DNA of 15,551 bases from Thiobacillus sp. (lineage in GTDB: Bacteria; Pseudomonadota; Gammaproteobacteria; Burkholderiales; Thiobacillaceae): contig NZ_JANJXQ010000054.1 in the NCBI RefSeq assembly GCF_024708915.1, positions 1 to 15,551 of the forward strand, in the 5' to 3' direction. The position numbers and the translations under genes are program-made. This document shows, piece after piece, positions 1 through 6,273 of the stretch. Each line of letters starts with the position of its first letter. The stretch's first letter is position 1. The notes under the pieces were generated by a model that saw nothing but the letters and a program-made list of their open reading frames with translations, ran no database searches and was not told where the DNA came from.

Positions 1-197
1 CGCGTCGGCGGCGGCAGCTCCACCCAGGTCTGCGCCGACAGCACGATCAATCCGGCCAGGTCGTCCGCCGAGCGTTCCGCCACCGGGACGATCAGGGTGC
101 GATACACCACCCAGAACGCCGCCGCCTGGAACACGATGAAGGCAAGCGCCAGCGTCAGTGCTGTGCGGGCGTACAGCGAGCGGGCAATGCGCTTCAC
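1..197 (-). CDS. EnvZ-like sensor histidine kinase, N-terminal part only
   Basis: This is the first 65 codons of a gene that runs off the left edge of the window. The start is a GTG (195-197) whose last two bases lie in the TGA stop of the upstream response regulator (a GTGA overlap), so the two are almost surely translationally coupled. The visible protein has a basic N-terminus (MKRIARSLYART), a hydrophobic membrane segment at about residues 12-36, and then a periplasmic stretch starting RTLIVPVAERSADDLAGL. This matches the start of EnvZ-type kinases, which sense envelope or osmotic conditions and phosphorylate the partner regulator. The HAMP, dimerisation and ATPase domains are outside the window, so the kinase identity rests on position, coupling and N-terminal topology. 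EnvZ is likely but not proven. Confidence 0.8.
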   Translation of the reverse strand, partial: MKRIARSLYARTALTLALAFIVFQAAAFWVVYRTLIVPVAERSADDLAGLIVLSAQTWVELPPPT

Positions 198-907
198 CCT
201 TTCCCCTGCGGCACGAACAGATAGCCCTGCCCGCGCTGGGTGCGGATATAGGCCGGGTTGGCGGGGTCGTCCTCGATTTTCTTGCGCAGGCGGTTCACCC
301 GCACGTCGATGCTGCGGTCGAACGGGTCGCGCTCGAAGCCGCGCAACTGGTCCATCAGCCAGTCGCGCGACAGCGCGCGGTTGGCATGGGTGACGAAGAT
401 TTCCAGCAGTTCGTACTCGCCGCCGGTCAACGTGATTTCGCTGCCGTCGCGGCTGAGGGTGCGCGCATCGAGGTTGACGCTGAACGGACCGAAGCGCACC
501 AGTCTGCCCGTTTCGGCCGGTGCCGGCACGGCCACGCCGCCCTGCCGCCGCAACACCGCGCGGATGCGCGCCAGCAGTTCGCGCGGATTGAACGGTTTGG
601 GCAGGTAATCGTCGGCGCCGACCTCGAGGCCGATGATGCGGTCGATGTCCTCGCCCTTTGCCGACAGCATGATGATGGGCGGAAACCCCGGCTGCGCACG
701 CAGCCGTCGCGCCACCGACAAGCCATCCTCGCCCGGCATCATCCAGTCGAGCACCAGCAGCGCCGGCAGCCGGGCGTTCAACAGGCGATCGAGCGAGACT
801 GCGTCTTCCGCCGTCTCGACCGCGTAGCCCTGGCTGGTCAGGTATTCGGCCACCAGCTCGCGAATGCCGGGGTCGTCGTCGGTGACGTAAATGGTGTCTT
901 TCTGCAT
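194..907 (-). CDS. ompR: OmpR-family DNA-binding response regulator
   Basis: This 237-residue two-domain response regulator matches OmpR in length. The receiver has the acidic pocket D10-D12 (VTDDDPGIRE), the phosphoacceptor D54 (LVLDWMMPGEDG), S82 and K104 (DDYLPKPFNPRELLARIRAV). The sequence LARIRAVLRRQ at the receiver end is typical of OmpR itself. The C-terminal half is a winged helix (LTGGEYELLEIFVTH, then RSIDVRVNRLRKKIEDDP and YIRTQRGQGYLFVP). It binds DNA after phosphorylation by the kinase encoded just downstream. I chose the ATG at 905-907 because the protein then begins MQKDTIYVTDDD like OmpR; an in-frame ATG 39 bases upstream would add a tail that does not look conserved. No Shine-Dalgarno precedes the chosen start. 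The gene is divergent from three exported-protein genes, which are plausible targets. The exact orthology (OmpR versus a paralogue such as RstA) is less certain than the family. Confidence 0.9.
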   Translation of the reverse strand: MQKDTIYVTDDDPGIRELVAEYLTSQGYAVETAEDAVSLDRLLNARLPALLVLDWMMPGEDGLSVARRLRAQPGFPPIIMLSAKGEDIDRIIGLEVGADDYLPKPFNPRELLARIRAVLRRQGGVAVPAPAETGRLVRFGPFSVNLDARTLSRDGSEITLTGGEYELLEIFVTHANRALSRDWLMDQLRGFERDPFDRSIDVRVNRLRKKIEDDPANPAYIRTQRGQGYLFVPQGKG

Positions 908-913
908 GCGGCA

Positions 914-919
914 ACTATA
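914..919 (-). promoter_or_regulatory. Possible -10 element of ompR
   Basis: On the minus strand the sequence TATAGT lies six bases before the chosen ompR ATG. It differs from TATAAT at one position. No recognisable -35 is seen 16-18 bases upstream, which would fit an activator-dependent promoter. If it is used, transcription would begin at or next to the ATG and the mRNA would be leaderless, in agreement with the absence of a Shine-Dalgarno. Confidence 0.35.
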
Positions 920-950
920 GCAGCGGGGATGCTGGGCTATTCCCATCCCG

Positions 951-966
951 GTTACACACTGTTACA
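951..966 (+). promoter_or_regulatory. OmpR-family operator candidate: tandem GTTACA half-sites
   Basis: GTTACA occurs at 951-956 and again at 961-966, so the half-sites start exactly 10 bp apart, one helical turn. OmpR/PhoB-class regulators bind as head-to-tail dimers to such direct repeats; RstA and OmpR sites are of GTTACA/TGTAAC type. The site sits between the divergent ompR-like gene and the secreted-protein genes, where it could serve autoregulation and activation of both units. A weak -10 (TTACTT, 994-999) would place its centre near -45 of the rightward transcript. Binding is inferred, not shown. Confidence 0.55.
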
Positions 967-1060
967 AAATCGCCCTGGCGTGAAACAGTGCGCTTACTTT
1001 CCTCAACCAAACTGCGAAGCGTGGAAGCAAAACAATGCGGCCACGGATATGGAGATCACG

Positions 1061-1345
1061 ATGGACACACGGCAAACCTGGATTATCGGACTGGCAGCAC
1101 TGGGACTGGCTTTGGCCAGTCCGGTTCACGCGGCACCGGATTACATGGATGGCGCTTTCATCGTGGCCAAGCGCGACCGCGGCAACGAAGCCCGCCCGGA
1201 TCGGCGCGATGCCCACAAGCCCGATCAGCGCCGCGCGACGGGACGCGAGGCCGAACGCAACGAGCCGCCAGGTTACGGCTACGGCTACGAGCGCCGCCAG
1301 CAGGAACGGCCCGAGCCGGACCGCCGCCCCCGCGAGCGTCGCTGA
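1061..1345 (+). CDS. Small exported Arg/Pro-rich protein of unknown function
   Basis: I do not recognise a family for this 94-residue protein. It starts at the ATG at 1061, with GGAG (1051-1054) six bases upstream; an ATG at 1049 is in frame but has no ribosome site of its own. Residues 1-24 form a classical Sec signal peptide (MDTRQTWIIGLAALGLALAS, then PVHA and likely cleavage before APDY). The mature part of about 70 residues is strikingly hydrophilic: it is dominated by Arg, Asp, Glu, Gln and Pro, with a GYGYGYERR stretch, and no hydrophobic core or Cys. It is therefore probably disordered in the periplasm. It is the first gene of a three-gene unit (29 bp to the next gene) opposite an OmpR-type regulator and next to its operator-like repeat. 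An envelope-stress or surface role is a guess from context only. Confidence 0.7.
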   Translation: MDTRQTWIIGLAALGLALASPVHAAPDYMDGAFIVAKRDRGNEARPDRRDAHKPDQRRATGREAERNEPPGYGYGYERRQQERPEPDRRPRERR

Positions 1346-1374
1346 ATTTGCACTGTTGAATGAGGAGAGTCACG

Positions 1375-1971
1375 ATGAATGCACATTCCCTGAAGCGTAC
1401 CGCAGGACATCAGCGCATTCTGCTTGCCGCACTGCTTGCCGTCAGCGGCGCCGCGCAGGCCGGTCACGGCCGCGACGACGGCTTCACCACGCGCGTCAAG
1501 GTGCTGGCCAGCACCCCGGTCTACGACACCATCAACGAGCCGCGCCGCGAATGCTGGACCGAAACCGTCGGCTATGACACACGCAGCATCCGCAACGGCA
1601 GCAACACGGGAGGAGCCGTGCTCGGCGCCATCGCCGGCGGCCTGCTTGGCGCCACGGTCGGCAAGGGCAACGGCAAGGTCGCCGCCGCCGCGGTCGGCGC
1701 AGCCAGCGGCGCGGTGGTGGGCGACCGCTGGAACGACGGCGGCAGCCGCTACGAATCGCATCCGCGTCAGGTAGAGCGCTGCCGCACCCACGACGACTAC
1801 CGTCAGGTGATCAGCGGCTACGACGTGCGCTACCGCTTCCAGGGCCGCGAATACAGCACCCGTCTGCCTTATGACCCGGGCAACTGGCTGACCCTGAATG
1901 GCAACTTTTCCGTGGCCGAGGACCGGCGCAACGAGCGCTGGAACGACCGCCGCGACAACTGGGACGATTGA
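1375..1971 (+). CDS. Glycine-zipper 2TM (17 kDa surface antigen-like) exported protein
   Basis: This is a 198-residue exported protein. The ATG at 1375 has AGGAG (1363-1367) at good spacing. A signal peptide ends near residue 29 (VSGAAQA before GHGRDD). The mature N-terminal part (VKVLASTPVYDTINEPRREC) is followed by a Gly/Ala-rich two-hairpin segment at about residues 79-116 (GGAVLGAIAGGLLGATVG, then VAAAAVGAASGAVVGDRW). This is the glycine-zipper motif of the Rickettsia 17 kDa antigen family, which inserts into or lies against the outer membrane. C60 and C136 flank the zipper and could form a disulfide. The C-terminal domain (YRQVISGYDVRYRFQGREYS) is the conserved end of betaproteobacterial members of this family. 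There is no lipobox Cys, so unlike many relatives it is not predicted to be a lipoprotein. The exact function of the family is unknown; a role in envelope integrity is usually assumed. Confidence 0.85.
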   Translation: MNAHSLKRTAGHQRILLAALLAVSGAAQAGHGRDDGFTTRVKVLASTPVYDTINEPRRECWTETVGYDTRSIRNGSNTGGAVLGAIAGGLLGATVGKGNGKVAAAAVGAASGAVVGDRWNDGGSRYESHPRQVERCRTHDDYRQVISGYDVRYRFQGREYSTRLPYDPGNWLTLNGNFSVAEDRRNERWNDRRDNWDD

Positions 1972-2021
1972 CGCACGCACCCCGTGTAGCGCCGTATCCC
2001 AACCTTGAAAGGAGTAGAACC

Positions 2022-2414
2022 ATGCTACGCACCCTGCTGATTGCAACCGCCCTCCTGACCGCCTCCAGCGCCAGCTTCGCCCATGGCGGCAATTATGGCC
2101 ACGGCCGCGTGATAACGGTCGAACCGCAGTTCGTCATCTCGTTTGGCAGCCGCCATCACGACGGCTTCCGCGTGTTGTACGAGTCCGGCGGCAGCCGCTA
2201 CTGGACGCACACGTCATACCGGCCCGGCCACACCATCGTGCTGCCGCCGCGCCATCGCGTCCAGCATGTCCACCACTACCGCGATTACGGGCATCGCTGG
2301 GATGGGCGCCGCGACTGGAAGCATCGTGACAATGACTGGCGCCACGATGCCCGGCGCCATGACCGCGACGGGCGCCGCGACTATCGCGAGCACCGCCGTC
2401 ACGGCCGCGACTGA
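2022..2414 (+). CDS. Small exported His/Arg/Asp-rich protein
   Basis: This is a 130-residue protein starting at the ATG at 2022, with a strong ribosome site AAAGGAG (2008-2014). Residues 1-20 are a signal peptide (MLRTLLIATALLTASSASFA). The mature part of 110 residues has a short beta-like N-terminal region (RVITVEPQFVISFGSRHH) and then a highly repetitive tail built from WD/RR/HD units (WDGRRDWKHRDNDWRHDARR and similar). About 16 histidines lie in the mature chain. The composition suggests metal-ion or polyanion binding in the periplasm and recalls RcnB-like proteins, but I cannot see the RcnB core motif, so I do not assign it. It is the last gene of the three-gene unit, 50 bp after the glycine-zipper gene, and is followed by a strong hairpin. 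Confidence 0.75.
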   Translation: MLRTLLIATALLTASSASFAHGGNYGHGRVITVEPQFVISFGSRHHDGFRVLYESGGSRYWTHTSYRPGHTIVLPPRHRVQHVHHYRDYGHRWDGRRDWKHRDNDWRHDARRHDRDGRRDYREHRRHGRD

Positions 2415-2419
2415 ATCGC

Positions 2420-2451
2420 AACCGGGTCCAAGGCTTCACCGGACCCGGTTT
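2420..2451 (+). terminator. Hairpin after the secreted-protein genes, probable terminator
   Basis: AACCGGGTCC (2420-2429) pairs perfectly with GGACCCGGTT (2441-2450), giving a 10-bp GC-rich stem with an 11-nt loop five bases after the stop codon of the His-rich gene. Only TTTC follows, so the U-tract is short. Position and strength suggest transcription termination or 3'-end stabilisation. Confidence 0.65.
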
Positions 2452-2476
2452 CAATGCGTGGGCGCGGGTTTTCAAA

Positions 2477-2505
2477 GCGCACGGCGGCGGGGTGCCGCCG
2501 TGCGC
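2477..2505. terminator. Second strong hairpin, 12-bp perfect stem
   Basis: GCGCACGGCGGC (2477-2488) is perfectly complementary to GCCGCCGTGCGC (2494-2505), around a 5-nt GGGGT loop. No T-run follows on the plus strand. It may act with the preceding hairpin as a tandem terminator, or be a REP-like palindrome. It lies about 120 bp before the start of the sulfatase-fold gene. Confidence 0.5.
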
Positions 2506-2510
2506 GATGC

Positions 2511-2530
2511 TTGACAGGCTGCAGTGCAGC
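2511..2530 (+). promoter_or_regulatory. TTGACA box followed by a 13-bp dyad
   Basis: A perfect -35 consensus TTGACA (2511-2516) is followed at once by the dyad GCTGCA-G-TGCAGC (2518-2530). Such a palindrome in the spacer could be a repressor operator. However, I see no acceptable -10 at 16-18 bp (the sequence there is TTCCCGC), so this is only a candidate promoter for the transferase gene that begins about 95 bp downstream. Confidence 0.25.
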
Positions 2531-2623
2531 GTTTCCCGCAGCTCGGCTCTCGTTCCGGCATGTCCTGCTGGAGCGTCGTGCCGACTTGGCCTACCATCAC
2601 TGCCCCGGACATCTCACCCTGCC

Positions 2624-4678
2624 ATGAACTGGCCCACGCCCATGCCGAACGCATCCCCCCCGCAGCGCCTGCTCCCTGCCTTTGCCCTCGCCCTGACCCT
2701 GATCGTGTTCGCCATGGCGACCCGTCTGGTCCTGATGACGCGGCCGGAAGTGAGCATTCCGCCGGGCATTGCTTCCCATGTGCAGATTTTCGGCTTCGGC
2801 CTGCTGTTCGATCTGGCGGCGGCCGTGTATTTCACGGCACCGCTAGTCCTGCTGCTAGCGCTGATGCCAGACCGCTTCGCGCGCTGGCATGTGGTGCGCG
2901 TAGCCGGCATGCTGCTGCTGATCGCGCTGACCTTCGTGTTGCTGCTGACCGCGGTGGCGGAATGGTTCTTCTGGGAAGAATTCGGCGCCCGCTTCAATTT
3001 CATTGCCGTCGATTATCTGCTCTATTCGCACGAGGTCATCGGCAACATCCGCGAGAGCTATCCGGTCGGGAAAGTCCTTGCCGGACTCGCGGTCCTGGCG
3101 GTGTTGTGGTGGCTGCCTTTCATGCGCCGCATTTATGCCGCCGCCCGCGCGCCCTGGTCCTGGCGTTCCCGTCTGCTCTGGGTCGGCGCCTGGGCGGTCG
3201 CCGTGGCGGGGCTGGCCGCTGGCCTCGATGGCGACATCAAGAACCGCAGCACCAGCGATCATGTCAACGAACTGGCCGGCAATGGCATCTATTCCTTCTT
3301 CGCTGCCAACCGCCGCAACGAGCTGGATTTCGAACGCTTCTATGCCGCGCTGCCGCCGCAGCAGGCTTTCTCCATCGTGCGCAGCACGCTGGCGCAGGAC
3401 GGCGGCGCATGGCTGGAGAAACAGCCTGCCGGCGCAGTGGAGCGGTTCGTCCCGTCGGCCGCGGCGCCGCAGCGCCTCAACGTCGTGCTGATCAGCATCG
3501 AAAGCATGGGCGCGGAATTTCTCGGCGCCTATGGCAATCCACGCGGCCTGACGCCAAACCTGGACCGGCTGGCGCGGGAAGGCCTGTGGTTCTCGAACGT
3601 TTACGCCACCGGCAACCGCACCGTGCGCGGCCTGGAGGCACTGGCGCTGGCGCTGCCGCCGACGCCCGGCCAGTCGATCGTGCGGCGCCCCAGGAACGAG
3701 GAACTGTTCTCGCTCGGCAGCGTGCTCGAGGATTTCAACTACGAAGTGCGCTTCGCCTACGGCGGCTACGGCTACTTCGACAACATGAACGCCTTTTTCG
3801 ACCGCAACGACTACCGCACCATCGACCGCACCGACATTCCCGCCGAACGCATCGGCTTCGCCAATATCTGGGGCGTCGCTGACGAGTTCCTGTTCGACCA
3901 CGTGCTCGACAGCATCGGCCATATCCATCGTTCGGTGCAGCGCGGCGAGGGTTCGCGGCCGTTCTTCGTGCACATCATGACCACCAGCAATCATCGCCCC
4001 TACACCTACCCGGCGGGCCGTATCGACATCCCCTCGGGCAGCGGGCGCGAGGGCGCGGTGAAGTATGCCGACTACGCCATCGGCCATCTGCTCGCCGAGG
4101 CGCACAAGCAGGACTGGTTCGACGACACCCTGTTCATCGTCACCGCAGACCATGGCGCCAATGCACGCGGCACGGTGAACATCCCGGTGGACAAGTACCG
4201 GATTCCGCTGTTTTTCTACGCGCCCAAACACCTCAAGCCGCAGCGGGTGGAGCGGCTCATGTCGCAGATCGACATTGCGCCCACGCTGCTGGGCATGCTC
4301 GGGACGCCCTACTACAGCAAGTTCTTCGGGCGGGATATCCTGCACGCCCCGCCAGCGGGCGACCGCGCCTTCGTCGCCAACTACCAGACGCTGGGCTATC
4401 TGAAAAACGGCCGCCTGGCCGTGTTGCAGCCCCGGCGCAAAGCGGAAGTCTTTGCCGTCGATGCGCAGAACCTGCCCGTGGCGCCGCGCGCCGACCCGGC
4501 GCTGCAGCAGGAAGCGACCGCGTTCTATCAGCATGCGGCGTACGTGTTCCGCCATGGCCTGTATCGCGACGAAGAGCAGCTTGCACCGTCACAGCGAACG
4601 CCCGGCATCCCTGCTTCGACCCAGACCGAGCTGCGGGAGCGGGCCGGCAGCCGCCAAGCGCCCCGCGACGGTTTCTGA
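2624..4678 (+). CDS. LtaS/OpgB-like membrane phosphoglycerol or phosphoethanolamine transferase (sulfatase fold)
   Basis: This 684-residue protein has an N-terminal membrane domain of about five helices (roughly residues 17-37, 52-75, 91-112, 149-165 and 183-200), followed by a periplasmic alkaline-phosphatase-fold domain. The metal and catalytic residues of the LTA-synthase family are recognisable. E293 lies in NVVLISIESMGAEFLGAYG, the likely nucleophile T333 in ATGNRTVRGLEA, and D509-H510 in FIVTADHGANARG. A conserved THSNH-like stretch (HIMTTSNHRPY) is also present. Gram-negative relatives transfer phosphoglycerol to periplasmic glucans (OpgB) or modify lipids or glycans; the substrate here cannot be told. 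I chose the ATG at 2624 because upstream in-frame codons encode an unlikely, Cys-rich leader; ATG 2642 is an alternative. Neither has a clear Shine-Dalgarno. The gene stands alone between hairpins and converges on cca. Confidence 0.85.
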   Translation: MNWPTPMPNASPPQRLLPAFALALTLIVFAMATRLVLMTRPEVSIPPGIASHVQIFGFGLLFDLAAAVYFTAPLVLLLALMPDRFARWHVVRVAGMLLLIALTFVLLLTAVAEWFFWEEFGARFNFIAVDYLLYSHEVIGNIRESYPVGKVLAGLAVLAVLWWLPFMRRIYAAARAPWSWRSRLLWVGAWAVAVAGLAAGLDGDIKNRSTSDHVNELAGNGIYSFFAANRRNELDFERFYAALPPQQAFSIVRSTLAQDGGAWLEKQPAGAVERFVPSAAAPQRLNVVLISIESMGAEFLGAYGNPRGLTPNLDRLAREGLWFSNVYATGNRTVRGLEALALALPPTPGQSIVRRPRNEELFSLGSVLEDFNYEVRFAYGGYGYFDNMNAFFDRNDYRTIDRTDIPAERIGFANIWGVADEFLFDHVLDSIGHIHRSVQRGEGSRPFFVHIMTTSNHRPYTYPAGRIDIPSGSGREGAVKYADYAIGHLLAEAHKQDWFDDTLFIVTADHGANARGTVNIPVDKYRIPLFFYAPKHLKPQRVERLMSQIDIAPTLLGMLGTPYYSKFFGRDILHAPPAGDRAFVANYQTLGYLKNGRLAVLQPRRKAEVFAVDAQNLPVAPRADPALQQEATAFYQHAAYVFRHGLYRDEEQLAPSQRTPGIPASTQTELRERAGSRQAPRDGF

Positions 4679-4704
4679 AATCCGCCGGGCGAGGGCCGGC
4701 GCCA

Positions 4705-4729
4705 CGCACCCCCATGCCGGCCGGGTGCG
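4705..4729. terminator. Hairpin between convergent genes
   Basis: CGCACCC (4705-4711) pairs with GGGTGCG (4723-4729) across an 11-nt loop, in the 67-bp gap between the convergent transferase and cca genes. It could serve as a bidirectional terminator. The stem is short and there is no clear T-run on either side, so support is moderate at best. Confidence 0.4.
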
Positions 4730-4745
4730 GGAAATGTTTCCGGGC

Positions 4746-5960
4746 CTAGGTGCGCGCGCGCCAGGCTGCCACCGCCTGGGTCCGCGCCTGAAAGATCGCG
4801 TCGCGGATCCGCGCGGGGTCGGCCTGGCGCGCCACCCCGGCGGCATCGATGGTCTGCGCCGCCTGCAGCGCCTGCCGCAGATACGCCGGCGCGGGAAATG
4901 CTTTGTCCTCGTAACCGGGCCGGCCGCGGAAATCGCATTCGCAGGCGCGCAGAAATTCCTCGAAACGCTCCGGGCGGCGGAACGCATCGACGCGCTCCAG
5001 CAGTTCGACGACCGTGCCGGGACGCAATTCCAGTGCGCGATGGACGTTGCCGTGTTCGCGCGCCACCGCGACGGCGAGCTCGCGGCAGTCGACCGGCACA
5101 CGGATACGCTCGCTCAGCGCACGCACCAGGTCTGCGCTTCGGGCTTCGTGGCCATGATGTCTGGGCCAAAACTCGGGCGGCGTCGTGCCCTTGCCGAGAT
5201 CGTGGGTCAATGCCGCGAAGCGCACCGGCAGGCTAAAACCCTGGCGCGCCGCCCAGTCGACTACCCGCATGACATGCACGCCGGTATCGACTTCGGGATG
5301 ATGTTCGGGCGGCTGCGGCACCCCGAACAGGCGGTCGATTTCGGGGAAGAGCCGGGCCAGCGCGCCGCAGTCGCGCAACACCTGGAACATGCGCGACGGC
5401 TGCGCTTCCATCAGGCCGCGCGCGACTTCCTGCCACACCCGCTCGGGCACCAGCGCATCGACTTCGCCGTTGTCCACCATCCACCGCATCAGTGTGTTGG
5501 TTTCCGGGGCGACGGCAAAGTCGGTGAAACGGGCGGCGAAGCGCGCCACCCGCAGGATACGCACCGGATCTTCGGCAAATGTCTCGCTCACATGGCGAAA
5601 GACGCGCGCGTCCAGATCGTCCTGCCCGCCATAGGGATCGATCAGCGTGCCGGCCGTATCCTCGGCCATCGCGTTGATGGTGAGGTCGCGGCGGCGCAGA
5701 TCCTCTTCCAGGGTGACGTCCGGCGCGGCGTACACCTTGAATCCCTTGTAGCCCTGTCCGGATTTGCGCTCGGTACGCGCCAGGGCGTATTCCGCGTGCG
5801 TTTGCGGGTGCAGGAAGACGGGGAAATCCTTGCCGACCGGCTGGTAGCCCAGCGCGATCATGTCGTCGGGCGTGGCGCCGACGACGACGTAATCGCGGTC
5901 GGCCAGCGGCAGGCCCAGCAACCGGTCACGCACTGCGCCGCCCACGATATAGGTTTTCAT
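4746..5960 (-). CDS. cca: CCA-adding enzyme, multifunctional CCA protein with HD domain
   Basis: This 404-residue protein closely follows the E. coli multifunctional CCA protein, which adds or repairs the 3' CCA of tRNAs using CTP and ATP. The class II nucleotidyltransferase head has [10 protein letters not shown] (7-16) and the two catalytic aspartates D21 and D23 (DRDYVVVG). It continues with [11 protein letters not shown], the [11 protein letters not shown] segment (89-99) and the nucleotide-discriminating [12 protein letters not shown] (130-141). The C-terminal half carries an HD phosphohydrolase domain with [10 protein letters not shown] and the metal pair H253-D254 (LTHDLGKG), giving the 2',3'-cyclic phosphodiesterase and phosphatase activities of the proteobacterial long form. 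The ATG at 5958-5960 gives the canonical [12 protein letters not shown] start; no Shine-Dalgarno is evident. The gene is monocistronic here, convergent with the transferase gene and divergent from the flagellar operon. It looks intact. Confidence 0.97.
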   Translation of the reverse strand: MKTYIVGGAVRDRLLGLPLADRDYVVVGATPDDMIALGYQPVGKDFPVFLHPQTHAEYALARTERKSGQGYKGFKVYAAPDVTLEEDLRRRDLTINAMAEDTAGTLIDPYGGQDDLDARVFRHVSETFAEDPVRILRVARFAARFTDFAVAPETNTLMRWMVDNGEVDALVPERVWQEVARGLMEAQPSRMFQVLRDCGALARLFPEIDRLFGVPQPPEHHPEVDTGVHVMRVVDWAARQGFSLPVRFAALTHDLGKGTTPPEFWPRHHGHEARSADLVRALSERIRVPVDCRELAVAVAREHGNVHRALELRPGTVVELLERVDAFRRPERFEEFLRACECDFRGRPGYEDKAFPAPAYLRQALQAAQTIDAAGVARQADPARIRDAIFQARTQAVAAWRART

Positions 5961-6273
5961 GGCGGCGCAGCGGGCCTAGCGTCGTGACCCGGAAATATCG
6001 CAACATGAAACGGCGTCTTTTTCCGCATGGCGGCGTTGCTCGTCGTTGCCATAGAGTCGACTATGTCGCCTCCTCGCGCCTTGCCCTGCGAAAAAATCCA
6101 TCCGTTTCATTGCGTTCCCCTATTTCCGAGTCGCGACACTAGGCGCGAAATAGCAGGTCAAATCCACCCTTATTCCCCCGATCGCCCGCGCCGGGCGTGG
6201 CCAATAATCCAGCCTAAGAAAGCCCGCCTCTGCTTCGCGGACGGCAGGGCTCATTTCACAGGTGAAATCAGGG
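5961..6273. other. 313-bp intergenic region between cca and flhB
   Basis: I see no credible gene here. The region must hold the divergent promoters of cca and the flagellar operon, but I could not identify a convincing sigma-70, sigma-54 or sigma-28 element. Notable structure: a dyad CATAG (6050-6054)/CTATG (6061-6065) around AGTCGA; a short hairpin CGCCCG/CGGGCG (6183-6197); a bulged hairpin (6221-6251); and an inverted repeat over the flhB ribosome site (6253-6268). The AT content rises around 6091-6110 compared with the flanking genes. Confidence 0.6.
6221..6268 (+). promoter_or_regulatory. Structured flhB leader with ribosome site inside an inverted repeat
   Basis: AGCCC-GCC (6221-6228) can pair with GGC-A-GGGCT (6243-6251), leaving one bulged A. 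Immediately after it, ATTTCAC (6253-6259) and GTGAAAT (6262-6268) form a perfect 7-bp inverted repeat whose centre is the AGGTGA ribosome site (6260-6265). In RNA this would present part of the Shine-Dalgarno in a small loop or mask it; in DNA it could be an operator. Either would let flhB expression be controlled close to the start codon. Function is inferred. Confidence 0.4.

Noticed and set aside
158..1345. A 395-codon open frame on the plus strand covering the whole antisense of the response regulator
   Set aside because: The minus-strand OmpR frame is unmistakable. Only the last 94 codons, after a ribosome site and with a signal peptide, look like a real gene.
2855..4555. A 566-codon minus-strand open frame antisense to the transferase
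   Set aside because: Its product is a low-complexity His/Gln/Val-rich shadow typical of high-GC antisense frames; the plus strand holds conserved catalytic motifs.
6159..6184. A sigma-28-like promoter (CAAA, then CCCGATCG) upstream of flhB
   Set aside because: The first box lacks the TAAA core, the spacing is 14 rather than 15, and the second box has three mismatches to GCCGATAA; chance is a fair explanation.
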